DNA of 64,000 bases. It comes from JAAYCI01 sp031548875. GTDB lineage: Bacteria > Bacillota > Clostridia > Oscillospirales > Ruminococcaceae. The notes under the pieces were generated by a model. That model saw nothing but the letters and a program-made list of their open reading frames with translations. It did not search any database and had not been told where the DNA came from. Positions 54,026 to 62,970 of the stretch are shown piece by piece. Positions within the stretch are counted from its first letter, which is position 1. The number at the start of each line of letters is the position of its first letter. The stretch lies in assembly GCA_031548875.1 (NCBI GenBank), contig JAVBQQ010000013.1, positions 1-64,000 of the forward strand, read 5' to 3'. Made by a program: the position numbers and the translations under genes.

Positions 54026-55962
54026 ATGCAGCGCGGCAAAAAAGACCTGCTCTACCTTCTCATCCCGCTTGCCGTTGTGACGGCGCTCCTTGCGCTATGG
54101 TATTCGAATATCACCACCCAAAGCACCGATGTGGTTAGCGAGACCGCAGAGTGGAACCTGTCCGCTCTGCCTTTTGAGGATTCCAATTACCGCCTGTGCG
54201 GCCCGGTGGAATATATTCCGAACGCACTTTTAACGCCCGAAGAATTTGCGCAGCGGGAAGATGACATCGTACTTGGAAACGCCTTCGAAACCGCCCAGTA
54301 TGCCACCAGCCGTTTTTATATCATCGTGCCGGACGGGTACTACACCCTTGCCCGGCGCAGCCCGGATTTTTCCGAACGCCTTTTTATTAATGGAGAATGG
54401 GTGTTGGACGTTGGCCAGCCCGGCAACTCGAGGGAGACGATGGTCCCCAACACCGGCAGGATCCTGCTCACCGTCACCCCCAAAGATGGCGTCATCGAGG
54501 TGGTGCAGCAGTCTTCCAACTTTGTCCACAGGGAAAGCAGTTCCCACGATGGCTGGCACTTTGGGCCGCCCTCGTTGCTGCGCGCGTCCCTCCCGCTGGA
54601 ATACTGGGAGAACATCCAGATGGGTGCCTTTCTCGCGCTCTTCTTCATCCATAGTATCCTGTTTTTGCTATTGCCCACCTTCCGCGCCAACCTCTACTTT
54701 GCCCTCTTCTGCCTCACCTGGTTTTTGCGCACCGGCGTCACGGGCACAAAGGTGTTCACTGTAATGTTCCCCTGGCTACCTTGGGTGGCGAAGTTCCGCA
54801 TCGAGTACCTCGCCTTCCCCCTCACGGCAGTGTTCATGGTTGCACTTTTGAACGCTATGTTCCCGGGCATATTGGCGCGGTGGTTCCGCTGGGCGGTGTA
54901 TGGGGTGTCGGCGGTGGTTGCCGGGTTGTTTGTATTTGCAGATACCCTGTTCATGAGCTACGCCCTGCTCTGGTGCGAGGCGGTATACATCCCCGCCATC
55001 CTCTATATCGTCGTGCGCTTTGCCATGAAGCTTCGCAGGGTGCGGCAGGAGCAGGTCGTCTTCCTCTTTGGGGTGGGGCTGTTCCTCCTGGCCGCGGTGC
55101 ACGACATGTTTTACTTTAACGGCATGCCCATTTTGCTGGATGAGGAGCTCGCGCCCCTTTCCATGCTGGTGTTCACCTTTTGCGAGGCCGTGGCCATCTT
55201 CATTGCCACCCTGCGGCAGGTGGAGGAGGCAAAAGCGCAGGAGCGGCGCCTGGCCCTGGAAAATGCCGCGCTGGACCGGGCCGGCCGCCTGCGCGAAAGC
55301 ATGATGGCAACGGTGAGCCACGAGATGCGCACCCCCCTCACCGTTATGAGCGTGTACGCCCAGATGGCGCGGGAGAACCTGCACGAGATCGGTGTGGACG
55401 AGGAGACCACTGCCGATCTTGCCATGATGCGGGACGAATCGAAGCGGCTGGCAGAGATGGTGAACGGCCTGCTGGAACTGGCGCCGGAGCAGGACTACAG
55501 ACAGGCGCGCGCGTTTTTTGATATCCCGCCGCTGGTGGGGCAGCTGGCGCGCCTGTGCGCCCCCACGCTGGCCAAAAACAATAACCGGCTGGAGGCAGAC
55601 CTGCCCCAGGACCTGCCCCCTGTTTACGGCCACGCGGGCGAATGCACTCAGATTTTGTGGAACCTTCTGGACAACGCCGCCCGCCACACAAAAAACGGCG
55701 TCGTCACGGTGCGCGCAGGGGTACGGCAGGGGGCCGTTGCCGTCACGGTGGCCAACACCGGCGGCGCCATCCCGCCAGAGCTGCTATCCACCATTTTTGA
55801 GCGCCGTGTTACCGGCAGCGAGGAGGGCACCGGCCTAGGGCTTGCCATCTGCCGGGAAATCGTGGAGGCCCACGGGGGCACCATCGGCATAGAAAGCAGC
55901 GAGGAAACGGGTACGGCGGTCACATTCACCCTGCCAACAGGGAAAAAAAGGGGGAAGGGTAA
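54026..55962 (+). CDS. 7TM-type sensor histidine kinase with a frameshift-prone end
   Basis: A kinase of about 645 residues: one helix (9-26), an extracellular beta-rich domain to about residue 200, seven helices (200-410, 7TMR-DISM-like), a coiled coil, the H-box VSHEMRTPLTVM, N-box NLLDNAARH and G-boxes GTGLGLAI. After PTG the literal frame passes an A7-G5 run without a stop and stays open to 56746, through the response regulator gene. A shift of -1 at that run gives KKKGEG and a TAA at 55960, 5 bases before the regulator. AAGGAGG sets the start. Confidence 0.82.
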
Positions 55963-55967
55963 CCCAG

Positions 55968-56669
55968 GTGAAAAAAGACGACAAAGCAGTCATCCTGCTC
56001 GTAGAGGACAACCCGGCTATACAGGAGGCAAACAAACGGATATTGGAAAGGGCAGGCTACAACCTGATGGTGGCCGACACACTGGCCGCCGCGCGCGCGG
56101 CGATACAGGAAACGCTGCCGGATGCGATCGTGCTGGACATCCTGATGCCGGACGGCAACGGACGGGATTTCATCGCCGAGATACGCAAGGTGACGACCGC
56201 ACCGGTATTGCTGCTGACCTGCCTTACGGAGAAGGACGAGAAGCTGCAGGGCCTGCGCGCCGGCGGCGACGACTACATCACAAAGCCCTACGATATCGAC
56301 GAGCTGCGCGAGCGCGTGGCCGCCTTTTTGCGCCGGGATGCCCTTGTGCGCAGCAGCGCGGGACAGGACGTCACTTTCGGCCCGCTGGCGCTCAACCTAC
56401 CCGCCCGCCGGGCGTACATGGCCGGCAAGGACCTGCAGCTGCTTGGCAAGGAGTTCGACATCCTGCATCAGCTTGCCTGCAGCGCCGGCCGTCCTCTAAG
56501 CGCAAAATCCCTGTACGAAGCGGCCTGGGAGCAGCCCTTCGCCGGCGGCGGCAGCGCGGTGTGGACGCAGATATCCCGCCTGAAACGGAAGATGGCGGAG
56601 AACGGCGGCGGCATCCAGATTATCACCCTGCGGGGAGAGGGGTACCAATTGGAAATGGCCGGGCCGTAG
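55968..56669 (+). CDS. OmpR-family response regulator
   Basis: A 233-residue regulator: receiver domain (LLVEDN, Asp in LDILMP, Thr in LLLTCL, Lys in ITKPYD) and winged helix (AVWTQISRLKRKM, ITLRGEGYQLE). GTG start. With the kinase before it, it forms a two-component system; the 1380-residue surface protein gene, 147 bases downstream, is a likely target. Confidence 0.9.
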   Translation: MKKDDKAVILLVEDNPAIQEANKRILERAGYNLMVADTLAAARAAIQETLPDAIVLDILMPDGNGRDFIAEIRKVTTAPVLLLTCLTEKDEKLQGLRAGGDDYITKPYDIDELRERVAAFLRRDALVRSSAGQDVTFGPLALNLPARRAYMAGKDLQLLGKEFDILHQLACSAGRPLSAKSLYEAAWEQPFAGGGSAVWTQISRLKRKMAENGGGIQIITLRGEGYQLEMAGP

Positions 56670-56816
56670 GCAGGATCCGGCAGAGAAAGCAAAACCGCCT
56701 TACATTTCTGCAAGGTTCACGCGCAAACGCTAAAAAACCAGTATAATAAAAAAGCAAGAACAAATTTCGCAGCCCGCCCGCGTCCCATCGTATTCGTGTG
56801 AACGGAGGAAACGAGG

Positions 56817-59800
56817 ATGAAATATCTGGCGAAGTGTTTTGCGCTTTTTTTGGCCCTGATGATGTTGGTGAGCTTTGTGCCGCTCTCTGCGCTGGCGGCC
56901 GAGGCGGCGCCGGGTGCAGGCAGCCAGACAGCGGCCGACAGCGCCCCTGCGGCTGACGGCGGAGAGGATGCCGCAGCTTCCGGGACGGAGGAGGATGCGG
57001 CGGCACCCCAGCCGGGTGACCTGTCGGACGATTCCTCTGACGGTGTAGTCGACGGCGATGAGCCGATCGGGCCGGAAGACGAACCGGGAGATGTCTCCAA
57101 CAGCGAGCCCGCCGGTGAGCCGGAAAGTGCAAGCACCCAGCCGGAACCCCCCGCGGCGGCAGCGCAGGGCGCTTCGGGCAGCATACCTGTGCAGCCGAAC
57201 ACAGCTAAAAACGACCCGGACAAGGAACTTGCCACCCCGGCCGGAGACGAGGACCTTGTGCGGCCGGCCGGCACTTACGCGGTGGAGAACGATTTAGATA
57301 GCGGCGCGGGCAGCCTGCGCGCGGCGTTGACCGCGGCGATAGCCAGCACGGACGCATCGAGCACGATCACGATCCCGCTGAGCCTTTCCAACCAGGTTTC
57401 GACGGAGATATCCCTGAACTCCCCCCTGCCGGATATCCCGAGCGGCAAGAGCATCACAGTCACTTCGCCGGCGACGGATCCCCAATTGTGCATCATTGCG
57501 CGGGCGGGCAGTACCGTTACCGGCAACACTTTCAATGTTGCGGCCGGGGGCAGTTTGCAGCTTTCGAACATGGAACTGGAGGATCTCACGGATACGGGCA
57601 TGAAGTCCTCACTGGCAAGCAGCATGGGCACGTTCACGGCAACCAACGTGAACTTCGTGGGCGGTGGCAGGCAGACGCAGTTTACGATATATGGCGGTGG
57701 CCTGGATGTGAGCGGGGGTACCGCCACGCTGACAAAGGTGCTTTTTATGGGCAACTGCGCCCAGGATGGCGGCGGCCTTGCTGTGCGTGGCACGGCAAGC
57801 GTGACGGTGAAATCGGGCGAGTTTGACGCGAACGCAGCCATTTCTAGCAACGGAAGAGGCTCCGGCGGCGGCATCTACTTGGCTGCCACGGCCACACTGA
57901 ACCTGGGCAGCGCGGGCAACACCGTACAGATCCGGTGCAACAGGGCCGGCCTGGACGGCGGCGGCCTGTACAGCGAGGGCGGCAACCTTACCTTTGCCGG
58001 GAACGTGATTGTTGGCGGCGAGGACCCCGGCGTGGCGCCTTATACCTCCCCAAACGCCGGCGATGGCAACGAAGCCAAATATGACGGCGGCGGCATCTGC
58101 CTGAGGTATGGCGAAACCGATACCACTTCAAAGTATATCAAGGGCGTCACCATTCAGAACAACCGTGCCGGCTGGAACGGCGGCGGTGTGTATGTATATG
58201 GGAAGGTGCTACTGTCTTTTCAGGCAGGCACACGGATCCTGGACAACAAGGCCCTGGGCACCGCTACTGCCTCCGTGGGCAACGGTGGCGGCATCTACTG
58301 CGCCGCTGCCGGTACGGGGGGCATATACACCTCATTGGGGAGTATTGACGGGGCGGCGGTGACCCTGGCGGGCAACCGGGCCGCGAGGGATGGAGGCGGC
58401 ATCTGGCAGAATGCCGGGACCATGAATATTGGGGCAACCGCAGTTATTGGCGGTGCAAATGCAGGCGCGGGCACCAGCGCCGACCCCGGCGACGGCAACG
58501 TGGCGGCCGGGTTTGGCGGCGGTGTGTACAACGCGACCACGAATATCTTTGATATGAATGGGACGGTGAAAAACAACGTGGCCGCGCGTGGGGGCGGGGT
58601 CTATATCCCCAGCTCGACCTTCATGCGGTCGATAGATGCAACCATCGAAGGGAACAAGGCGACCTCCTTGGCGCAGGCGACACCCGGCGTTGAATTTACG
58701 AGCACCACGCAGCTTTACCTCAGCGGCACCACCGTGATTGACAGCTTGTACTGTGCGAAATCCCTGGCAAGTTCTCTTGCCATCTTGCCGGAAGGTCTTT
58801 CCGCCGGAGCGCGCATCGTGGTGCAGGGCAGCGATACGGCGGGGCAGATGGTTTCCGGCGTGGTGGTGGCCAACAAGCCAAGTGGTACGCTGACCGAGGC
58901 GGAGGCCGCCTGCTTTGTGAGCGCGGACGGCGAGCTGCACGCTTTGGCAAGCGGCCAGAACGTGGTGTGGGATAGGTCTTGGTTGATTGCAACGCCGGTG
59001 ATGACACTGCAGAGCGCGGCGCATGACAGCATACAGGTGAGCTGGAACGCGGTGGCAGGCGCGGACGGGTATGAGATCGAAAACGCGACGTCCAGCAGTG
59101 GCCCGTTTACACCTGTGCGGACGGTGACGGACGGGAGTACCTCCTGGACGCATACGGGGCTTACCACAGCGCGAAACCAGTTTTACCGCATGCGCGCGTA
59201 TACGCTGGTGAATGGCGCAAAGCAGTACAGCGCCTACACCGCCGAGCAATATACAATGCCCCTGCCTGCCGCGCCGTCTGTAAGCGCAACAGGCCGCAGC
59301 CCGGCGGATATTTATCTGGAATGGACGGCGGCAGCGGGCGCCGGCAGCTACACCGTGGAAAGGGCAACTTCGCAGGCGGGGCCGTGGACCGAGGTGAAAG
59401 CGCCGTATCCAAGCGATACGAACCTGGTATACCGGGATACAGGGCTCACCCCGAGCAGCACCTATTACTATCGCGTGTGTGCCGTTGCGTATCAGGGGTC
59501 AATCACCGTTCCCGGGCCGTACTCGGCAATCGTGAGTGCGAAGGCAGGGATTGGCACCCCGGCGAATTTTAAGCTGACGAAAGAGAACCCGTACCAGTTT
59601 GCACTTTCGTGGAACAGTGTTCCTTGGGCCAACGGGTATGAGTTGTGGCGCGCCACCCAGAGCAGCGGGCCGTATACGGTGGTGGTGAGCAGGTACATGA
59701 GTATGTATACCGACTACGACCTTGTGGACGGCCAGGTGTATTACTACCGCATGCGCGCCTATGAGAACGTGAGCGGGACAACGTATTACAGCGGCTATAC

Positions 59801-60959
59801 GCCGGTGGTGAGCAATAAAGCCGGAATGGCGGCGCCGGGGAGCATGGCGGCAACGGCCGTCCATCCGGATGACGTGAAGCTTAGCTGGGGCGCCGTGGCA
59901 GGTGCAGAGCTCTACAATGTGGAGCGCGCAACGGCTGCAAGCGGGCCGTGGGTGGTGGCCGCGGATTCTCTCACAGACCGGACATACACAGACACGAATC
60001 TTACTTCGGGCACGACTTACTACTATCGTGTGCGTGGCAAAATGTGGCAGAACAGCGCAGCCGCATATGCATACGGCCCATACAGCGCCGTCGTATCGGC
60101 GCGCCCCGTTTTTGCGGCGCCGGCGGGCCTTGCCGTGAGCACCACGGCCACAAGCGCAAAGCTTACCTGGAAAGCCGTTGCAGCGGCCTGGGGGTATGAG
60201 GTCTGGCGCTCGACCACCAGCAGCACGAGCGGGTTTGAGCAGATCGAGTATATACAAAACAAAGCGACGACGTCCTATACGGACACGGGACTTGCCGCGG
60301 GCAAAACCTATTACTACCGTGTGCGGGCCTGGCGGTGGAGGGGCGGGGAGGAGATATTCAGCTTAAACAGTGCTATAACGGCAAGAACGCTGCCGGCAAA
60401 GCCGGGGAGCTTTAAGGCGGCAAGCGCTTCGTACAACAGTGTCAAGCTTACCTGGAGCAAGCCGGCGGGGGCCTCGGGCTATGAGGTGCAGCGGGCCACC
60501 GGCAGCGGCAGCTACAAGACGGTGAAGACGATTACGAGCGGCAGCACTCTCAGCTACAAAAACGGCAGCCTGAAGACCGGCACGAGCTACAAGTTCCGCG
60601 TGCGGGCCTATCGGCTGGTGGGCGGTGTGAAAAAGTACGGCGCGTACACGGCTGCCAAGACGGCGAAGCCCGTACCCGCGAAGGTGGCAGGCGCAAAAGC
60701 CACGGCGGGCAGCAAGAAGGTGGCGCTGAGCTGGAAGGCCGTGAGCGGCGCAAGCGGGTACGAGGTGAGGCGCGCGACGTCAAAAGGAGGAACCTACAAG
60801 ACCGTGAAGACGGTCAAGGGTGGCAAGACGGTCAAGTTTACGAACGCGAAACTGACCCCGGGGAAGAAGTACTATTATAAAGTGCGGGCATACCGCACGG
60901 TGAACGGCAAGAAGGTATACGGCGCCTATTCCACCGTGGTGAGCGCAAAGGCGCTATAG
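56817..60959 (+). CDS. Large secreted surface protein with beta-helix and seven FnIII repeats
   Basis: A 1380-residue exported protein: signal peptide (residues 1-27), an acidic low-complexity region to about 150, a beta-helix-like region (160-720) with ten or so GGG-hydrophobic repeats (DGGGLAV, SGGGIYL, NGGGVYV, RGGGVYI), then seven FnIII-like domains of about 90 residues, each with SW.AV.GA.GYE-type cores and TYYYRVRA-type ends. The later repeats grow Lys-rich. No sortase signal or anchor domain is seen. TATAAT at 56742 may be its promoter; CGGAGGAAACGAGG precedes the ATG. Confidence 0.88.
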   Translation: MKYLAKCFALFLALMMLVSFVPLSALAAEAAPGAGSQTAADSAPAADGGEDAAASGTEEDAAAPQPGDLSDDSSDGVVDGDEPIGPEDEPGDVSNSEPAGEPESASTQPEPPAAAAQGASGSIPVQPNTAKNDPDKELATPAGDEDLVRPAGTYAVENDLDSGAGSLRAALTAAIASTDASSTITIPLSLSNQVSTEISLNSPLPDIPSGKSITVTSPATDPQLCIIARAGSTVTGNTFNVAAGGSLQLSNMELEDLTDTGMKSSLASSMGTFTATNVNFVGGGRQTQFTIYGGGLDVSGGTATLTKVLFMGNCAQDGGGLAVRGTASVTVKSGEFDANAAISSNGRGSGGGIYLAATATLNLGSAGNTVQIRCNRAGLDGGGLYSEGGNLTFAGNVIVGGEDPGVAPYTSPNAGDGNEAKYDGGGICLRYGETDTTSKYIKGVTIQNNRAGWNGGGVYVYGKVLLSFQAGTRILDNKALGTATASVGNGGGIYCAAAGTGGIYTSLGSIDGAAVTLAGNRAARDGGGIWQNAGTMNIGATAVIGGANAGAGTSADPGDGNVAAGFGGGVYNATTNIFDMNGTVKNNVAARGGGVYIPSSTFMRSIDATIEGNKATSLAQATPGVEFTSTTQLYLSGTTVIDSLYCAKSLASSLAILPEGLSAGARIVVQGSDTAGQMVSGVVVANKPSGTLTEAEAACFVSADGELHALASGQNVVWDRSWLIATPVMTLQSAAHDSIQVSWNAVAGADGYEIENATSSSGPFTPVRTVTDGSTSWTHTGLTTARNQFYRMRAYTLVNGAKQYSAYTAEQYTMPLPAAPSVSATGRSPADIYLEWTAAAGAGSYTVERATSQAGPWTEVKAPYPSDTNLVYRDTGLTPSSTYYYRVCAVAYQGSITVPGPYSAIVSAKAGIGTPANFKLTKENPYQFALSWNSVPWANGYELWRATQSSGPYTVVVSRYMSMYTDYDLVDGQVYYYRMRAYENVSGTTYYSGYTPVVSNKAGMAAPGSMAATAVHPDDVKLSWGAVAGAELYNVERATAASGPWVVAADSLTDRTYTDTNLTSGTTYYYRVRGKMWQNSAAAYAYGPYSAVVSARPVFAAPAGLAVSTTATSAKLTWKAVAAAWGYEVWRSTTSSTSGFEQIEYIQNKATTSYTDTGLAAGKTYYYRVRAWRWRGGEEIFSLNSAITARTLPAKPGSFKAASASYNSVKLTWSKPAGASGYEVQRATGSGSYKTVKTITSGSTLSYKNGSLKTGTSYKFRVRAYRLVGGVKKYGAYTAAKTAKPVPAKVAGAKATAGSKKVALSWKAVSGASGYEVRRATSKGGTYKTVKTVKGGKTVKFTNAKLTPGKKYYYKVRAYRTVNGKKVYGAYSTVVSAKAL

Positions 60960-61016
60960 GGCGGAAGGGAAGAGGATTCTCCTTGGGCCAAGATAAGAGA
61001 ACTTAAAAGCGCGAGT

Positions 61017-61394
61017 TCAATACCATGCGCCGGGTCTACGCCGAGCTTGTCGTAAAGAGCCGGGAGGATCTGTCCAAAGTGATATTCGGCTTATCCAACG
61101 CAACAACACTTTGGGCTCTGTTTTTGCTTCGCCCAAGCCCGTGATAATGCTATCTAGCCGTAATCCCAAATTACGCTTTAGCGCATAATCATTTTGAATC
61201 GATTCAATTAATTCTTCCAAAATTGAAGGGACATATTTGGGGTAATACCTATCAAGAGTTTGTTGGGTATCTAAGATGTCATAGATTCTCTTGGCTTCGA
61301 AGCATAGGGTCGAGGAATTATGCATTGGTAGTTTATATGTGTCCGGCGTATTTGAGTTGAGCGTTTTTTCAGTTACTTGGAAAAACAAGAACAA
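61017..61394 (-). pseudogene. Decayed gene fragment
   Basis: A frame of 125 codons with a helical, charged middle part (KRIYDILDTQQTLDRYY, ILEELIESIQNDYALKRN) and a non-typical end rich in Arg and Pro. It has no ribosome binding site. The + strand near 61030 shows a different short fragment (MRRVYAELVVKSREDLSKV). This looks like joined pieces of lost genes. Confidence 0.35.
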
Positions 61395-61858
61395 TCATTC
61401 CATGTTTGAATCGCATTTCCAATGCTTTGGCACTCTATTAACCACAATTACGCCTCCATCATGCACACTACTAAAACACTATAGCACGATGATGCGCATC
61501 ATAGAATAGTATTCTCAATATTTACTCTAGTCTTCCCAACAAGCAAATAAGTTCATACTCTCTTACCGCATATATCCATCCATCGGGACAAACAATACTT
61601 ATAAAGTCCAGTTCTTCTTTTGGCGATTTAAAACCTGTAAATGGTATCTGATATGAAGAAAACTACTCTTTGGCATCACGTTGTACATCCAAATCGGGCA
61701 TATAAACATCTATACATTTTGCTTTTGGCTTTTTCCCTGTCGAATACAAATACACTTTAATCACCTCCATAGACTGCTCCTTATTAGTCATGGTGTTTCC
61801 GGGGTGCATTTCTATGCACTCATTTTGTATCATATACTGTCGTTATTTCTTTGTCTCT

Positions 61859-61906
61859 CCCCCCACAATAGTGGGGGGAATAACCGGAGCCGCTCCACCA
61901 GCTCCA
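61859..61906. repeat. tRNA-Thr-related repeat R3
   Basis: Third copy, with CCCCCCAC-AATA-GTGGGGGG forming a perfect 8-bp stem where R1 and R2 have mismatches. One base in the tRNA-matching 3' part differs (GCTCCACC). It abuts recombinase copy B at 61907. Confidence 0.75.
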
Positions 61907-61909
61907 TTT

Positions 61910-62707
61910 TACCCACAACCGATTTTAACGTCGATGTGATGTTAAAATCGGTCACTTCTTTTTTGCGCGGAGCGCTGGCGACATCGATGCGCTCGATAAG
62001 CAGATGGATGGCTTTGTCATCGGCTGCGTTTTTCAGCGCCTCGAGTCAGGTGTAGATTTGGTCGGTCGTGTAATCCTTAGGCGGCTGGGCATCGCGCAGG
62101 CCGGCCATCTCGTCCAGCAGGCGCTGCATCTCTTTCCCCATATTCGCCACCACCTCAGCAGGCAGGTTCGGGTTTGTCATGTTGTGCATCAGGCCATCGT
62201 ATTCCTTCTGCTTGCGCTCCACTTCTCTGTTCCGCGCCTTGTAGAACTCTGTCAGGTCATTGTTTGAGGCACCCTGGTACTTCTTCAGCGCATTGTGGAT
62301 GGCTTTCTGCACATCGGGCGAGAGCAACTCTTTAAGGTACCGCAAGGTGCCGCGTCGCCGCTTTGTCCACAGCTTCCATCTTCACCACCGGCGCGCCGCA
62401 GTTCGGAAAGCGACCACATCAGCGTCCGCATGATTTTGGCTTCTGTCGAATTGCCGAAGTCCTGCGCGACGGCAATCAACTCCACGCCTTTGTCATTCCG
62501 CTTCTTGTCCAACGAGACATGCTCGTCGAGACTGCGGGCTACGCGATCATACTTGTGGATGAGGATGGTGTCAAAATGTCCCATGTCCGTGTCCTTGAGC
62601 ATGCGTCGGTAGTTCTGGCGGGACAGTGTCTTAGAGCCCCGGCCACTCACAGCCTCGTCAATGTACTCCTGTCGTAGGTATTCTCCTACGTCAGGGAGAT
62701 TCTGCAA
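61910..62707 (-). pseudogene. Large serine recombinase remnant, copy B
   Basis: The N-terminal resolvase domain (EYIDEAVSGRGSKTLSRQNY, IHKYDRVARSLDEHVSLDKK) is joined by an internal deletion to the C-terminal half (RYLKELLSPDVQKA...). A 10-base tandem duplication near 62345 shifts the frame, and a TGA near 62046 replaces Trp. The last ~33 codons found in copy A are replaced by R3. The gene cannot make a working recombinase. Confidence 0.85.
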
Positions 62708-62746
62708 TCTCTATTTCAGGGGTTCACCCCAGGGATTCTTCACATA

Positions 62747-62787
62747 AAACCAGCGGCAACCAGCTTTCAACTGGTTGCCGCTGGTTT
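62747..62787 (-). terminator. Terminator of the UroD-type operon
   Basis: A near-perfect 17-bp stem AAACCAGCGGCAACCAG/CTGGTTGCCGCTGGTTT with a seven-base loop, followed leftward by TTATG. Confidence 0.9.
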
Positions 62788-62790
62788 GTG

Positions 62791-62952
62791 TTACTGGAAG
62801 ATCGCACCCAGTATAAACTCGTAGATGTCGTCGTCTGCAACCTGCACAACCGGCCGCATAAAGTCCGCCCACGATTTGTCTATCCCGGGGTTGCTCTCCA
62901 AAAACTCTTCGATCGTCTTTGTATATTTGACAGGTTCTTTCTTCTCATCCAT
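62791..62952 (-). CDS. 53-residue protein, unknown
   Basis: A small acidic protein (MDEKKEPVKYTKTIEEFLES, MRPVVQVADDDIYEFILGA) with AAGGGGG 10 bases before the ATG. It starts 18 bases after the UroD-type gene and ends just before the terminator, so it belongs to that transcript. It may be an accessory subunit of the methyltransferase; no family is recognised. Confidence 0.65.
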   Translation of the reverse strand: MDEKKEPVKYTKTIEEFLESNPGIDKSWADFMRPVVQVADDDIYEFILGAIFQ

Positions 62953-62970
62953 GAGTGTCATTCCCCCTTT

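Noticed and set aside
55963..56746. Kinase of 906 residues ending at 56746
   Set aside because: The added residues are the response regulator gene read in the wrong frame and are Arg/Gly-rich nonsense; treated as the result of the homopolymer run.
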